DNA of 64,000 nucleotides, from the NCBI RefSeq assembly GCF_004348265.1, contig NZ_SMNT01000008.1, positions 1 to 64,000 of the forward strand, read 5' to 3'. The stretch comes from Methylobacterium segetis. Its GTDB lineage: Bacteria; Pseudomonadota; Alphaproteobacteria; Rhizobiales; Beijerinckiaceae. Positions 26,905-34,997 of the stretch are shown here, piece after piece (the stretch's first letter is position 1; each line of letters opens with the position of its first letter). Under the pieces are notes generated by a model. That model had not been told where the DNA came from and did no database searches. It saw only the letters and a program-made list of their open reading frames with translations. Position numbers and translations under genes: made by a program.

Positions 26905-27876
26905 ATGTGTTCGACGATGGTCGGAGATGTGCCGACAATCGTCGTGGGCTTTTGGGCATTTCGAGCACGAGAAAATCGAAATCCGGTGTCTGACGCATCC
27001 AGGGCCGACGAGGTCCACCACCCGATCAATATTGCTGTAGAAGATCAACACCTTGGTAGGTGCGAGGTCCGATCTCCCTCGCGCGCAGGCGCGCGGGCGC
27101 CCCTTGGTATAAGCCACTTCAGCTTTCCGCAGACCGCGAACGATGACCTTGAGGGATCGGTCCCGGTCAAGCGCACATACGAGCGCCACAAGCCCCGGGA
27201 GGCGGATCTCCGCTGCAAGACCACGCTCACCAGCATCCACCCGCTCGACTACGAGCAGGCCCGGATCGCCTTCAACCGCTCCTGGGAGATCGGCCTAGGC
27301 CTCGACACTGCGGTGACGCTGCGGCCGGCGGCCTTCAGGACGATGACGCCCGAGGAGCGCGATCGGCAGACCGCCCTCTTCCTGAAGCGGACCCGATCCT
27401 TCTACGCCGCCAACGACGACATGCCCGAGCTGGCCTACCTGATGACGCGGGAGGCCGACTACGGCGACGAGGCCGGGATCTCCGAGCACATCCATCTCTT
27501 GATCCACTGCGGTACCAAGCGCGGGCGGTCGAGGCTGAAGAGCTACTTGCACGGCCGCTACACGACGATCGAGGCGAAGGTGAAGGTAGCCAGTCCAGAC
27601 CGGGTTCGCCTCCCTGGTGGCGAAATCGGCGACGCCAGCACCTACAGCCTGAAGGCGGTCTCGGCCCGCTACGCCCACAAGTACGGCTTCCCGCACCGCT
27701 TCAGCGGCCCAGTCTACGGAGCGCGAGTCTTCTGGTCCACGAACCTGAACCCAGTGCGCCCGCTCTTCCGCGTCCCCAAGCCGAAGCCCTCGAAAGGCCG
27801 GGTTGGTCGGCCCCCGAAGATCTGGCGCGAAGCCGCGTGTGCCTCCTCACGCTACCCTCCGCCTCGATCCGGCTGA
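26905..27876 (+). CDS. Putative HUH-endonuclease (rolling-circle Rep-like) protein
   Basis: I do not recognise the family by name. Three motifs in the right order resemble rolling-circle initiators: motif 1 LDTAVTLRP, an HUH pair H-I-H (bases 27487-27495, in SEHIHLLIHCG), and Y-A-H-K (Tyr codon 27670-27672, in ARYAHKYGF) matching YxxK. The conserved part starts near base 27165. The N-terminus before it looks non-coding. ATG 26905 is one option; GTG 26827 and GTG 26986 are others. In an island, such a protein could nick DNA for replication or transfer. Confidence 0.6.
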   Translation: MCSTMVGDVPTIVVGFWAFRARENRNPVSDASRADEVHHPINIAVEDQHLGRCEVRSPSRAGARAPLGISHFSFPQTANDDLEGSVPVKRTYERHKPREADLRCKTTLTSIHPLDYEQARIAFNRSWEIGLGLDTAVTLRPAAFRTMTPEERDRQTALFLKRTRSFYAANDDMPELAYLMTREADYGDEAGISEHIHLLIHCGTKRGRSRLKSYLHGRYTTIEAKVKVASPDRVRLPGGEIGDASTYSLKAVSARYAHKYGFPHRFSGPVYGARVFWSTNLNPVRPLFRVPKPKPSKGRVGRPPKIWREAACASSRYPPPRSG

Positions 27877-28128
27877 CCGGCAGGGAGGCTACTCCCAGCC
27901 GTGCATCCTGCCAGTCCTTCAGGGTGGAAAACCCACGAGGCAAGATTAGCCCGTTCGCCTTGAACCACACTCCAGCGGGAGGGAAAGCGGCCAGCCCGCG
28001 CGCCTCCATCCTTCCGGGTAAGAGACCCCCTGCACGCAGGGCGGCTTCCGTCTAGCGGGCTGGCAGGGAGAGGATAATGCGATCTGCGCCAGCGGAACAG
28101 CTCTAGAGGCGGAGCCCCGCTTGATGCG
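27877..28128. other. Spacer between convergent island genes
   Basis: About 250 bases between two converging genes. It contains a short palindrome, CCCTGCACGCAGGG, near 28028-28041. I see no gene. Confidence 0.45.
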
Positions 28129-29097
28129 CTACAAGCCGACCTCGGCGGTGAGATTGCGGGCAAAGAGCTCGCCCTCGCGGATGTAGCGGCGCACGGTCTG
28201 GGCCGAGCGGTGTCGGGTCTGGCGCATGATCAGGCGTTCCTCGATCCCGACCAGCGCCGCCGAGGTCGCGAACCCGGCCCGCATCGAGTGCCCCGAGAAG
28301 GACGCTGGGTCGAGCCCGGCCGCGGCGGCTCGGCGCTGCACGATCTCGGCGACGGCGTCGGTCGAGAGTCTCGGGCCGAGGTGCCCGTGCCGGGTCACGC
28401 CCCGGAACACCGCCCCGTCCGAAATCCCCGCGGCCGCGATCCAGCCGGCATAGGCGGCGGCCGGGCAGGTCTCGGAGCCGGTGCGCCCGACCGCGATCAC
28501 CGCGCCCTCGCCCTCCTGGTCGCCCTTCGAGCGCCGGATCGTCACCCGTAAGCCCTCCGGCACGATGGCAACGTCGGCGTGCTCAAGCCCGACCAGCTCG
28601 GAGCGCCGGAGCGCCGCCCCGAACCCCACCAGCAACAGCGCCCGGTCGCGCACGTCGATCAGGCGGTCGCTGCAGGTGGCGAGCAGCCGGCGCAGCAGCG
28701 GCACGGTCAGGGCCTCGGCGTGATCTTGGGCGACGCCCTTGGCCCGGCGCAGGCCCCGCATCACGTCGCGGATCGCAGGGTGGCGGGTGTCCATCGGATG
28801 GCCGGCCATGCGGTGGGCCACGGCGATCGCCGACAGCCGCCGGGTCAGGGTCGCCACCGAGAGCGCGGTCTCGTGGGCGGCGAGGTAGAGCCCGACCGTC
28901 GCGGGCGCGGCCGGCAGGAGCTCCAGGCTGTGCGCGGTACACCAGGTCGTGAAGTGCGCCCAGTCCGAGCGGTAGGCCTTGCGGGTGTTCTGGGCCCGCG
29001 CCCCCTCGGCCAGTCCGGCGGCGCGGGCGGCGAGCCCCTCGAGATCGAGGGCGGGACCGGGGACGATCGCGTCGGCGGGAACGGGCAAGATGATCAC
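28129..29097 (-). CDS. Second tyrosine recombinase / phage-type integrase (322 aa, GTG start)
   Basis: XerC/D-like tyrosine recombinase. The N-terminal SAM-like domain has NTRKAYRSDWAHFTTWC. The catalytic residues appear as GAALRRSELVGL (Arg), a Lys in IRRSKGDQEG, GHSMRAGFATSAA (H-x2-R), a His in QTRHRSAQTV and the Tyr in VRRYIREGELF. GTG 29097 overlaps the upstream stop (GTGA), which decides the start. It is the last gene of a coupled three-gene operon. It could act on a target other than tRNA-Val, because it differs from the P4-type integrase. Confidence 0.88.
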   Translation of the reverse strand: MIILPVPADAIVPGPALDLEGLAARAAGLAEGARAQNTRKAYRSDWAHFTTWCTAHSLELLPAAPATVGLYLAAHETALSVATLTRRLSAIAVAHRMAGHPMDTRHPAIRDVMRGLRRAKGVAQDHAEALTVPLLRRLLATCSDRLIDVRDRALLLVGFGAALRRSELVGLEHADVAIVPEGLRVTIRRSKGDQEGEGAVIAVGRTGSETCPAAAYAGWIAAAGISDGAVFRGVTRHGHLGPRLSTDAVAEIVQRRAAAAGLDPASFSGHSMRAGFATSAALVGIEERLIMRQTRHRSAQTVRRYIREGELFARNLTAEVGL

Positions 29098-29351
29098 AGG
29101 GTCTCCTCGGCTTGAAAGCGGTCTCGGTGGAGGAGTTGGCGCAGGAAAGTGCCTCGCGTCTTCCGAAGGCGGGTGAGCGTCTGATCGAACCGGAGCAGGT
29201 CCAGCTCGGCGTAGCGGGCGTCCTGGCCGGCCGCCCGCATTCGCTCGATGCAGACGACCATCGTCGTGCAGGCTTGCTCCGTCCGGCCGATGCCCTGCTC
29301 GACCAGAGCGAGAGCCGCGACCATGAATTCCCGCTCGTTCTGCACGGTCAT
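29094..29351 (-). CDS. Small helical hypothetical protein coupled to the recombinase (85 aa)
   Basis: I do not recognise it. The sequence is almost entirely predicted helix (EREFMVAALALVEQGIGR, then AELDLLRFDQTLTRLRKTRG), probably a helical bundle or coiled coil, with two Cys-adjacent segments. It overlaps the recombinase start at its 3' end and the next gene's stop at its 5' end by four bases each, so all three are translated together. A recombinase accessory role is inference. Confidence 0.65.
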   Translation of the reverse strand: MTVQNEREFMVAALALVEQGIGRTEQACTTMVVCIERMRAAGQDARYAELDLLRFDQTLTRLRKTRGTFLRQLLHRDRFQAEETL

Positions 29352-29566
29352 CGGCCATCCCCCTGATCGTTCTCCAGGCGACGCCGGTGCTCGCGCATGT
29401 CCACGAGGGTGGCCTCAAGCTCGGCGAGAAGGTCTTCGGCCACTGCCGTGTCGTGGCCGTGTGCCCGAAGCCGGTCCACCAGCGCCGCCTGCCGGGCGCA
29501 GCGGGCCTCGCCCTCGACGACGTGCCGGCGCGCCATCTCGAGGGGCGTCTCGTTCAACTCGGTCAC
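29348..29566 (-). CDS. Small coiled-coil hypothetical protein, first gene of the recombinase operon (72 aa)
   Basis: I do not recognise it. It reads MTELNETPLEMARRHVVEGE and continues as one long charged helix (AEDLLAELEATLVDMREHRR). Its TGA overlaps the following ATG. The arrangement repeats the size and helical character of its 85-residue neighbour, so the two may be related or form a hetero-oligomer. Confidence 0.6.
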   Translation of the reverse strand: MTELNETPLEMARRHVVEGEARCARQAALVDRLRAHGHDTAVAEDLLAELEATLVDMREHRRRLENDQGDGR

Positions 29567-29600
29567 CGCCCGCGCTCCTCGGCCAGCAGCCCTTCAGCAC

Positions 29601-29626
29601 GTACGTCAGTACGTCAGTACGTCAGT
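29601..29626 (+). repeat. Tandem repeat of GTACGTCA (3.25 copies)
   Basis: Three exact copies of the octamer GTACGTCA lie head to tail, followed by GT. They sit just upstream of the recombinase operon and left of a series of inverted repeats, within a gene-free stretch. Confidence 0.85.
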
Positions 29627-29718
29627 CCTTCGGTGCGTCTGTGCCTCCGCACGTCAGCGGCCGAGCCAGGGGTCTCGACGCTGGCACCGAGCACCTCCCT
29701 ACGAATGAGGAGTTCGTC

Positions 29719-29852
29719 CGAGCATCTCGTTACCAAGGAGATGCTCGTCTCGGGCCCTGCTTCCCGAACCAACGGGACCGTTTCCCCATAGGGCGCTGGC
29801 CCCACAAGCCTATGGGTCCTGACCCCGGATACACAACCATTATCCGAGGTCA
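29719..29852. repeat. Cluster of four inverted repeats
   Basis: Four hairpin-forming units in 134 bases: CGAGCATCTC / GAGATGCTCG (29719-29747, perfect 10 bp, 9-base loop); TCCCG / CGGGA (29762-29777); CCCATAGG / CCTATGGG (29785-29816, perfect 8 bp, 16-base spacer); and TGACCCCGGATA / TATCCGAGGTCA (29820-29852, 12 bp with one mismatch, 9-base loop). An AT-rich stretch follows from 29885. It could be a replication or transfer origin, recombination sites or an operator array. Confidence 0.75.
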
Positions 29853-30096
29853 GAATGCCCGCGGCCGGCCCCGCCCGTCAAGCTTCTCGCAAGAGGTGAC
29901 ATAATATCCAATTTGTAGAAATACATAATTTGATGGATGTCATTTTTTTATTCCTATACCTCCCGCCTATTGGTTGGGGCACTTATTTGCGCAACCTGCA
30001 AAAGACCTATTTTCAGCAATGAAGACCGCTGCCCCAGGGGCTGCTTCAGGGTTGGCAATCTTTGACGGTCTGGCTGAAGCATGCCAGGGTCCCAGC

Positions 30097-30282
30097 ATGT
30101 CCAGCACGCCAACTCGCAACATCTCCCTGACCACGGAACTCGAGGGCTACATCCGCTCGCAGGTCGCCACCGGCCACTACTCGAACGCCAGCGAGGTTGT
30201 TCGCGCCGGGTTGCGTCTCCTGATGGAGCGTGACCAGACCATGCTGCGCACAATAGCAACGAAGCGCCCGTCCGCACGGTGA
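30097..30282 (+). CDS. ParD-like antitoxin, orphan (61 aa)
   Basis: Ribbon-helix-helix antitoxin-like protein: TRNISLTTELEGYIRSQVAT followed by GHYSNASEVVRAGLRLLMER, the ParD N-terminal DNA-binding domain. The C-terminal part that normally wraps ParE is very short here ([16 protein letters not shown]). No ParE toxin follows. The stop instead overlaps the GTG of a hybrid histidine kinase by four bases (GTGA). It may act as an autorepressor of the kinase operon; this is inference. Confidence 0.75.
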   Translation: MSSTPTRNISLTTELEGYIRSQVATGHYSNASEVVRAGLRLLMERDQTMLRTIATKRPSAR

Positions 30283-32366
30283 GCACGCCCGAGAGCTACC
30301 CGTCCGCAGCGCACGGGTTCCAGTCCGACATCCTCGCTGTCGAGAACATCCCGGCCGTGCCTACGATCCTGGATGTCGTCTGCCGCACCACCGGCATGGG
30401 CTTTGCCGCGGTCGCTCGCGTCACTGAGGACCGCTGGGTGGCCTGCCAGGTCAAAGACGACATCGCGTTCGGTCTCCAGCCTGATGGCGAGCTGAAGGTC
30501 GAAACCACCATCTGCCACGAGATCCGCCAGAGCGGCATGGCTGTGGTCATCAACCATGTGGCCGAGGACCAAGCCTATTGCGGCCACCCGACGCCCGCGA
30601 TGTATGGCTTCCAGAGCTACATCTCGATACCGATCGTGCTGCCGGACGGCACCTTCTTCGGCACGCTCTGCGCCATCGATCCGAAGCCAGCGCAACTCGA
30701 CCGGCCGGAAGTGGTGGGCATGTTCAAGATGTTCGCCGACCTCATCGCCTTTCACCTCGACGCTCATGCCCGCCTCGCCTCCAGCGCGGCCGTCGAGCGG
30801 AGTAGGGAAGCCAGCAGCGCCGCGCTGGAAGCCCTGAACACCACCCTCGCCGCACATATCGAGGCCCGCACTCAGGAGCGTGATCAGATCTGGCAGGTCA
30901 GTCACGACATGCTTGGGGTCGCCGACAGCGACGGGATCTGGCTCAGCATCAACCCAGCCTGGACTATGATCCTGGGTTGGGAGGCCAAGGATATCGTCGG
31001 ACGCACCTCCGAGTGGCTGGAGCATCCCAACGACCGCGAGAAGACACGAGCCGAGGTCGCTCGCTTAGCTGCCGGGCATAGCACGCTCGTGTTCGAGAAC
31101 CGCTTCCGCACCCGGGCTGGCGGCTACCGGACGCTGTCGTGGCGAGCAGTGCCGGCGGAAGGCCTTCTCTACTGCGTCGCCCGCGACGTGACCGAGCAGC
31201 GCGATCGGACGCTGCAGCTCGAACAGGCCGAGGAGGCGCTGCGCCAGTCGCAGAAGTTGGAGGCGGTCGGCCAGCTCACGGGGGGCGTAGCGCACGACTT
31301 CAACAACCTGCTGACCATCATCCGCTCGTCGGTCGACTTCCTGCGCCGGCCGGACCTATCGGAGGAGCGCCGCGCCCGCTACATGGACGCGGTCTCCGAT
31401 ACTGTCGACCGGGCCGCCAAGCTGACGGGCCAGCTCCTCGCCTTCGCCCGGCGGCAGGCACTCAAGCCCGAGGTGTTCGAGGTCGGCACGCAGTTGCACG
31501 CCGTGGCTGACATGCTCGATACCGTGACCGGCGCTCGCATCCGCGTCGTCGCCGAAGTGCCGGACACGCCCTGCTTCGTGAAGGCCGATTTGAGCCAGTT
31601 CGAGACTGCGCTCGTGAACATGGCGGTCAACGCCCGCGACGCCATGAACGGCGAGGGGACGCTGACGCTGCGACTGGTCTGTTCCGGTGCCCTGCCGCCG
31701 ATCCGGGGACACGCAGGGGCGCCCGGTCCCTTCGCGGCCGTAGCGCTCAGCGATACCGGGAGCGGCATCACCCCCGAGCAGCTCGTGCGGATCTTCGAGC
31801 CGTTCTTCACGACGAAGGAGATCGGTAAGGGCACCGGCCTCGGCTTGTCCCAAGTCTTCGGCTTCGCCAAGCAGTCGGGCGGCGACATTGCGGTCGAGAG
31901 TACGATCGGGCGAGGCACCACCTTCACCCTCTACCTGCCGGAGATCGAGGCCGAGTCGCGTCGGGAACCGGCGACCACGCACGAAAGTGAGGTCTTCCCG
32001 ACGGGTGACGGTCAGCGCGTGCTAGTCGTGGAGGACAACGTCGAGGTCGGTCGCTTCGCCACGCAGATCCTCGAGGATTTTGGCTACCGCACGGCCTGGA
32101 CGGCGAATGCCGAGGAAGCACTAGAAAAGCTCGGTCCGGACGGGTCCGGGTTCGACGCGGTGTTCTCCGACGTGATGATGCCGGGCATGGGCGGGATTGA
32201 GCTGGCCAAGATCCTCCAACGGAGCCTACCCCACCTGCCAGTGCTGCTGACCTCGGGCTACAGCCATGTGTTGGCTCAGGATGGGGCGCACGGCTTCGAG
32301 TTGCTCCACAAGCCGTACTCAGCCCACCAGCTCGGCCGCATCCTCAGCCGGATCATCATGCGCTGA
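30279..32366 (+). CDS. GAF-PAS hybrid histidine kinase with C-terminal receiver (695 aa)
   Basis: Cytoplasmic hybrid kinase. Order: GAF domain (about 20-170; [30 protein letters not shown]), coiled coil, PAS (about 210-305; [16 protein letters not shown]), HisKA with H339 (GGVAHDFNN), HATPase_c ([22 protein letters not shown]) and a REC domain with D631 ([11 protein letters not shown]). The GTG start overlaps the parD stop. The GAF type resembles sensors of small molecules or bilin-like ligands, but I see no chromophore Cys. It lies with the phytochrome operon in the same island. Confidence 0.88.
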   Translation: MSTPESYPSAAHGFQSDILAVENIPAVPTILDVVCRTTGMGFAAVARVTEDRWVACQVKDDIAFGLQPDGELKVETTICHEIRQSGMAVVINHVAEDQAYCGHPTPAMYGFQSYISIPIVLPDGTFFGTLCAIDPKPAQLDRPEVVGMFKMFADLIAFHLDAHARLASSAAVERSREASSAALEALNTTLAAHIEARTQERDQIWQVSHDMLGVADSDGIWLSINPAWTMILGWEAKDIVGRTSEWLEHPNDREKTRAEVARLAAGHSTLVFENRFRTRAGGYRTLSWRAVPAEGLLYCVARDVTEQRDRTLQLEQAEEALRQSQKLEAVGQLTGGVAHDFNNLLTIIRSSVDFLRRPDLSEERRARYMDAVSDTVDRAAKLTGQLLAFARRQALKPEVFEVGTQLHAVADMLDTVTGARIRVVAEVPDTPCFVKADLSQFETALVNMAVNARDAMNGEGTLTLRLVCSGALPPIRGHAGAPGPFAAVALSDTGSGITPEQLVRIFEPFFTTKEIGKGTGLGLSQVFGFAKQSGGDIAVESTIGRGTTFTLYLPEIEAESRREPATTHESEVFPTGDGQRVLVVEDNVEVGRFATQILEDFGYRTAWTANAEEALEKLGPDGSGFDAVFSDVMMPGMGGIELAKILQRSLPHLPVLLTSGYSHVLAQDGAHGFELLHKPYSAHQLGRILSRIIMR

Positions 32367-32825
32367 TCACCCGCAAGCGCGCCGACCATCTCGTGGACCA
32401 CTCCAACGAGCGCAAAAAGCGGGATCCCGACTGGCTCAAGGTAGTGACTGCCGACGTCGGGTTCGTAAAGCGGTAGCGGGTCCCGATGCGGCAGTCGAGT
32501 GCGAGGCGCTGCAGCCCATTCACGATGAGCGTCTGTCGCTTGGCACCTTGTGCATTATAAAAAGCCTTGAAATCGGGAAATTGAGGTCGATCCCTTGTGG
32601 GCCGGGAGCTTCTAAATCGGCTCAGGGCGGCCGCGAATGACTTTTGGCTGCATGGGTAGCGAGAGCCCCTCCGTGGCCGCCTGTGGGCCCCTCAGCCCGA
32701 ATCTCGGGGCTTTTGCCGCTACGCTTGCCTGCTACTCCATTTTGAAAGCTCGATTTCGATGGTGTAGCCAGCCTCAAGGAGGCTGGACTTACAACCTTGC
32801 TACCGTTGGAACATCAGGACACGGA
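32367..32825. other. Gene-free spacer between converging kinase genes
   Basis: About 460 bases with no supported gene. Short frames exist but resemble nothing. The region contains AT-richer patches (32545-32580) and separates two convergent signalling operons. Confidence 0.5.
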
Positions 32826-34535
32826 TTAGCCACCGGAGACCAAGCGCACGCCGGACGGAGGCCGCTTCGCGATTGCCTCGGCGGCCTTGCTCTCTAGTTC
32901 GCCGTCTCGGAACGGCTTCAGGACAATGCCGTCGGCACCGACCGCCCCGCCCTTCATCAGGGCGGCGGTGTCGGCGTAGCCGGTGACGTACAGGACCGGC
33001 AGGCCGGGCCAGCGCTTGCGGATTTCGGTCGCCACCTCCGCCCCGTTCATGCCGGGCATCGCGAAGTCGAGGACCAAGAGGTCGACGCAAGGGTCCGCCT
33101 CCAGCGACGCCAGAGCCGCCAGTCCGGAGGCCGCCTCGCGCACCTCGTGGCCGGCCTCAGCGAGACGGGTGGTGGTGACCTCGCGGACCGCGGAGTCGTC
33201 GTCGACGACCAGCACGACCGGTTTGCCGCCAGAGGCGTGGCCCGGCCCGCAATCGACTGTGCGCGGAGTCTGGGGGCCTTCCTCGACCGCGCCCTCGGCA
33301 CGGGGCAGATAGACCTTGATCGAGGTGCCTTCCCCGACGACGGTGTCGATGCGGATGCCGCCCCCGGACTGCTTCACGAAGCCGTAGGCCTGCGCCAGCC
33401 CGAGGCCGGACCCCTTGCCGACCTCCTTGGTGGTGAAGAACGGCTCGAAGGCGCGCTTGACCACCTCGGGGCGCATGCCCGTCCCGGTGTCGCTGACCGC
33501 CACCATCACGTACTCGCCAGGGACCGGCTGTTCGGGACGTGTCTGGGGTCCGGTGACCGTGACGTTCGCGGTCTCGATGGTGAGGCAGCCGCCCACCGCC
33601 ATGGCGTCGCGCGCGTTGATGGCGAGGTTCAGGATGACGAGCTCGATCTGGGTCGCGTCGACGAGCGCCGGCCAGAGGTCCGGCTGCAGCGTCGTCTCGA
33701 TGCGCACCGCGCCGCCGATGGAGCTCTGTAGCAGGTCGCGCATCGAGGCGACGGTGTGGTTGAGGCTGACCGGCATCGGCACCAGCCTCTGGCGGCGCGA
33801 GAAGGCGAGGAGCTGCGCCGTGAGGCTGGCCCCGCGCTCGGCTGCGCCCTTCATCATCGCCAGCCGCCGCTGCCCGCGCTCGCTGGAGACCTCACGCTCT
33901 AAGAACTCGAGGTTGCCCGCGATGACGGTGAGCAGGTTGTTGAAGTCGTGCGCGACGCCGCTTGTCAGTTGCCCGACCGCCTCCAGCCGCTGGGCGAGGC
34001 GCAACGCCTCCTCGACGCGCTCGCGCTCGACGATCTGCATCCGCAACTCGGCATTCGATTCCGCAAGCTCGCGCGTCCGCTCCGCGATGCGGCGTTCCAG
34101 CGTCTCGTTGAGCGCCCGGACCTCAGCCTCGGCCGCGCGTTTGCCGGCCTTGGCTTGCGCCTCCGCGAGCGCCCGCAGGACCGCGCGAGGGAGGCGATCG
34201 AGGCGCTGCTTCGTGACGTAGTCGACGGCGCCGTTCTTGAGTGCCTCGACCGCCGTGTCCTCGCCGAGCGTCCCGGAGACGAAGACGAACGGCGTGTCCG
34301 GGCACTGCACCCGGGCGATGCCGAGCGCGCTGAGGCCGTCGAAGGTCGGCAGGACGTAGTCTGCGAGGATCAGGTCGAACCGGCCCGGCTGTGCGGCGGC
34401 CGAGAAGTCGGGGCGGTCCATCACCCGCTCGATCCGGCAGGGCCGGCCGACGTCGTCGAGAACGGCCTCGACGAGTTCCGCGTCGAGGTCGCTGTCCTCC
34501 AAGTGGAGGATGCGGATCGTGCGGTCGGCGTCCAT
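32826..34535 (-). CDS. REC-HisKA-HATPase-REC hybrid kinase (569 aa)
   Basis: Hybrid kinase with receivers at both ends. The N-terminal REC has D59 (LILADYVLP) and differs from typical sensors by taking phosphate as its input. A coiled coil (VRALNETLERRIAERTREL) precedes HisKA with H196 (SGVAHDFNN), HATPase_c (NARDAMAVGG, GSGLGLAQAYGF) and a second REC with D490 (LVLDFAMPGMNG). It is translationally coupled to the CheY-like gene (TGATG overlap) and lies downstream of the bacteriophytochrome, so it probably extends that phosphorelay. Confidence 0.9.
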   Translation of the reverse strand: MDADRTIRILHLEDSDLDAELVEAVLDDVGRPCRIERVMDRPDFSAAAQPGRFDLILADYVLPTFDGLSALGIARVQCPDTPFVFVSGTLGEDTAVEALKNGAVDYVTKQRLDRLPRAVLRALAEAQAKAGKRAAEAEVRALNETLERRIAERTRELAESNAELRMQIVERERVEEALRLAQRLEAVGQLTSGVAHDFNNLLTVIAGNLEFLEREVSSERGQRRLAMMKGAAERGASLTAQLLAFSRRQRLVPMPVSLNHTVASMRDLLQSSIGGAVRIETTLQPDLWPALVDATQIELVILNLAINARDAMAVGGCLTIETANVTVTGPQTRPEQPVPGEYVMVAVSDTGTGMRPEVVKRAFEPFFTTKEVGKGSGLGLAQAYGFVKQSGGGIRIDTVVGEGTSIKVYLPRAEGAVEEGPQTPRTVDCGPGHASGGKPVVLVVDDDSAVREVTTTRLAEAGHEVREAASGLAALASLEADPCVDLLVLDFAMPGMNGAEVATEIRKRWPGLPVLYVTGYADTAALMKGGAVGADGIVLKPFRDGELESKAAEAIAKRPPSGVRLVSGG

Positions 34536-34996
34536 CAGGCGTTCGATGGCCAGCCTCCCCGGTGCGGCGGCGGTTCGTTGAGGACCGCCCAGAACACGCC
34601 GAGCTCCTGGATGGCCGCGAAGAATTCATTGAAGCCCACGGGCTTCACCACGAAGGCGTTCACCCCTAGGTCGTAGGAGCGGACCACGTCCGTCTCCTCG
34701 CGCGAAGAGGTCAGCATCACGACCGGGATGGCCCGGGTCTGCGGGTCGCCCTTCACCTTCGCCAACACCTCCAGCCCGTCGACCTTGGGCAGCTTCAGGT
34801 CGAGCAGGATCACGGCCGGGTCCTGGACTTGGCGCCCCTCATGGGGGCCGCGGCGGTAGATGAAGTCCAGCGCCTCCGCCCCGTCGCGGCAGATGACGAT
34901 CTCGTTGGCGAGCTGACCCGCCTCCAGCGCCGCGAGCGTGAGCTCGATGTCGTTCGGGTTGTCCTCGACGAGGAGGATGGGTTTCAGCTTCGCCAT
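34535..34996 (-). CDS. CheY-like single-domain response regulator (153 aa)
   Basis: Stand-alone receiver of the Rcp1 type that commonly partners bacteriophytochromes. It has acidic residues in LLVEDNPNDIEL, phospho-acceptor D66 (ILLDLKLPKVDG), TSS in the switch position (VMLTSSREE) and the conserved Lys in FVVKPVGF. It starts one base after the phytochrome stop and overlaps the next kinase start, forming a tight operon. Confidence 0.92.
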   Translation of the reverse strand: MAKLKPILLVEDNPNDIELTLAALEAGQLANEIVICRDGAEALDFIYRRGPHEGRQVQDPAVILLDLKLPKVDGLEVLAKVKGDPQTRAIPVVMLTSSREETDVVRSYDLGVNAFVVKPVGFNEFFAAIQELGVFWAVLNEPPPHRGGWPSNA

Positions 34997-34997
34997 C

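Larger units (their letters stand above)
29567..30096. other. Gene-free island stretch with repeats and an AT-rich segment
   Basis: About 530 bases with no supported gene. It contains the GTACGTCA tandem repeat, the four inverted repeats and an AT-rich segment (about 29885-29995, with tttttttatt). These lie between the leftward recombinase operon and the rightward parD-kinase pair and must contain both promoters. Confidence 0.6.

Noticed and set aside
29601-29626. GTACGTCA repeats as the start of a CRISPR array
   Set aside because: The copies are contiguous with no spacers, only eight bases long, and no cas genes are present.
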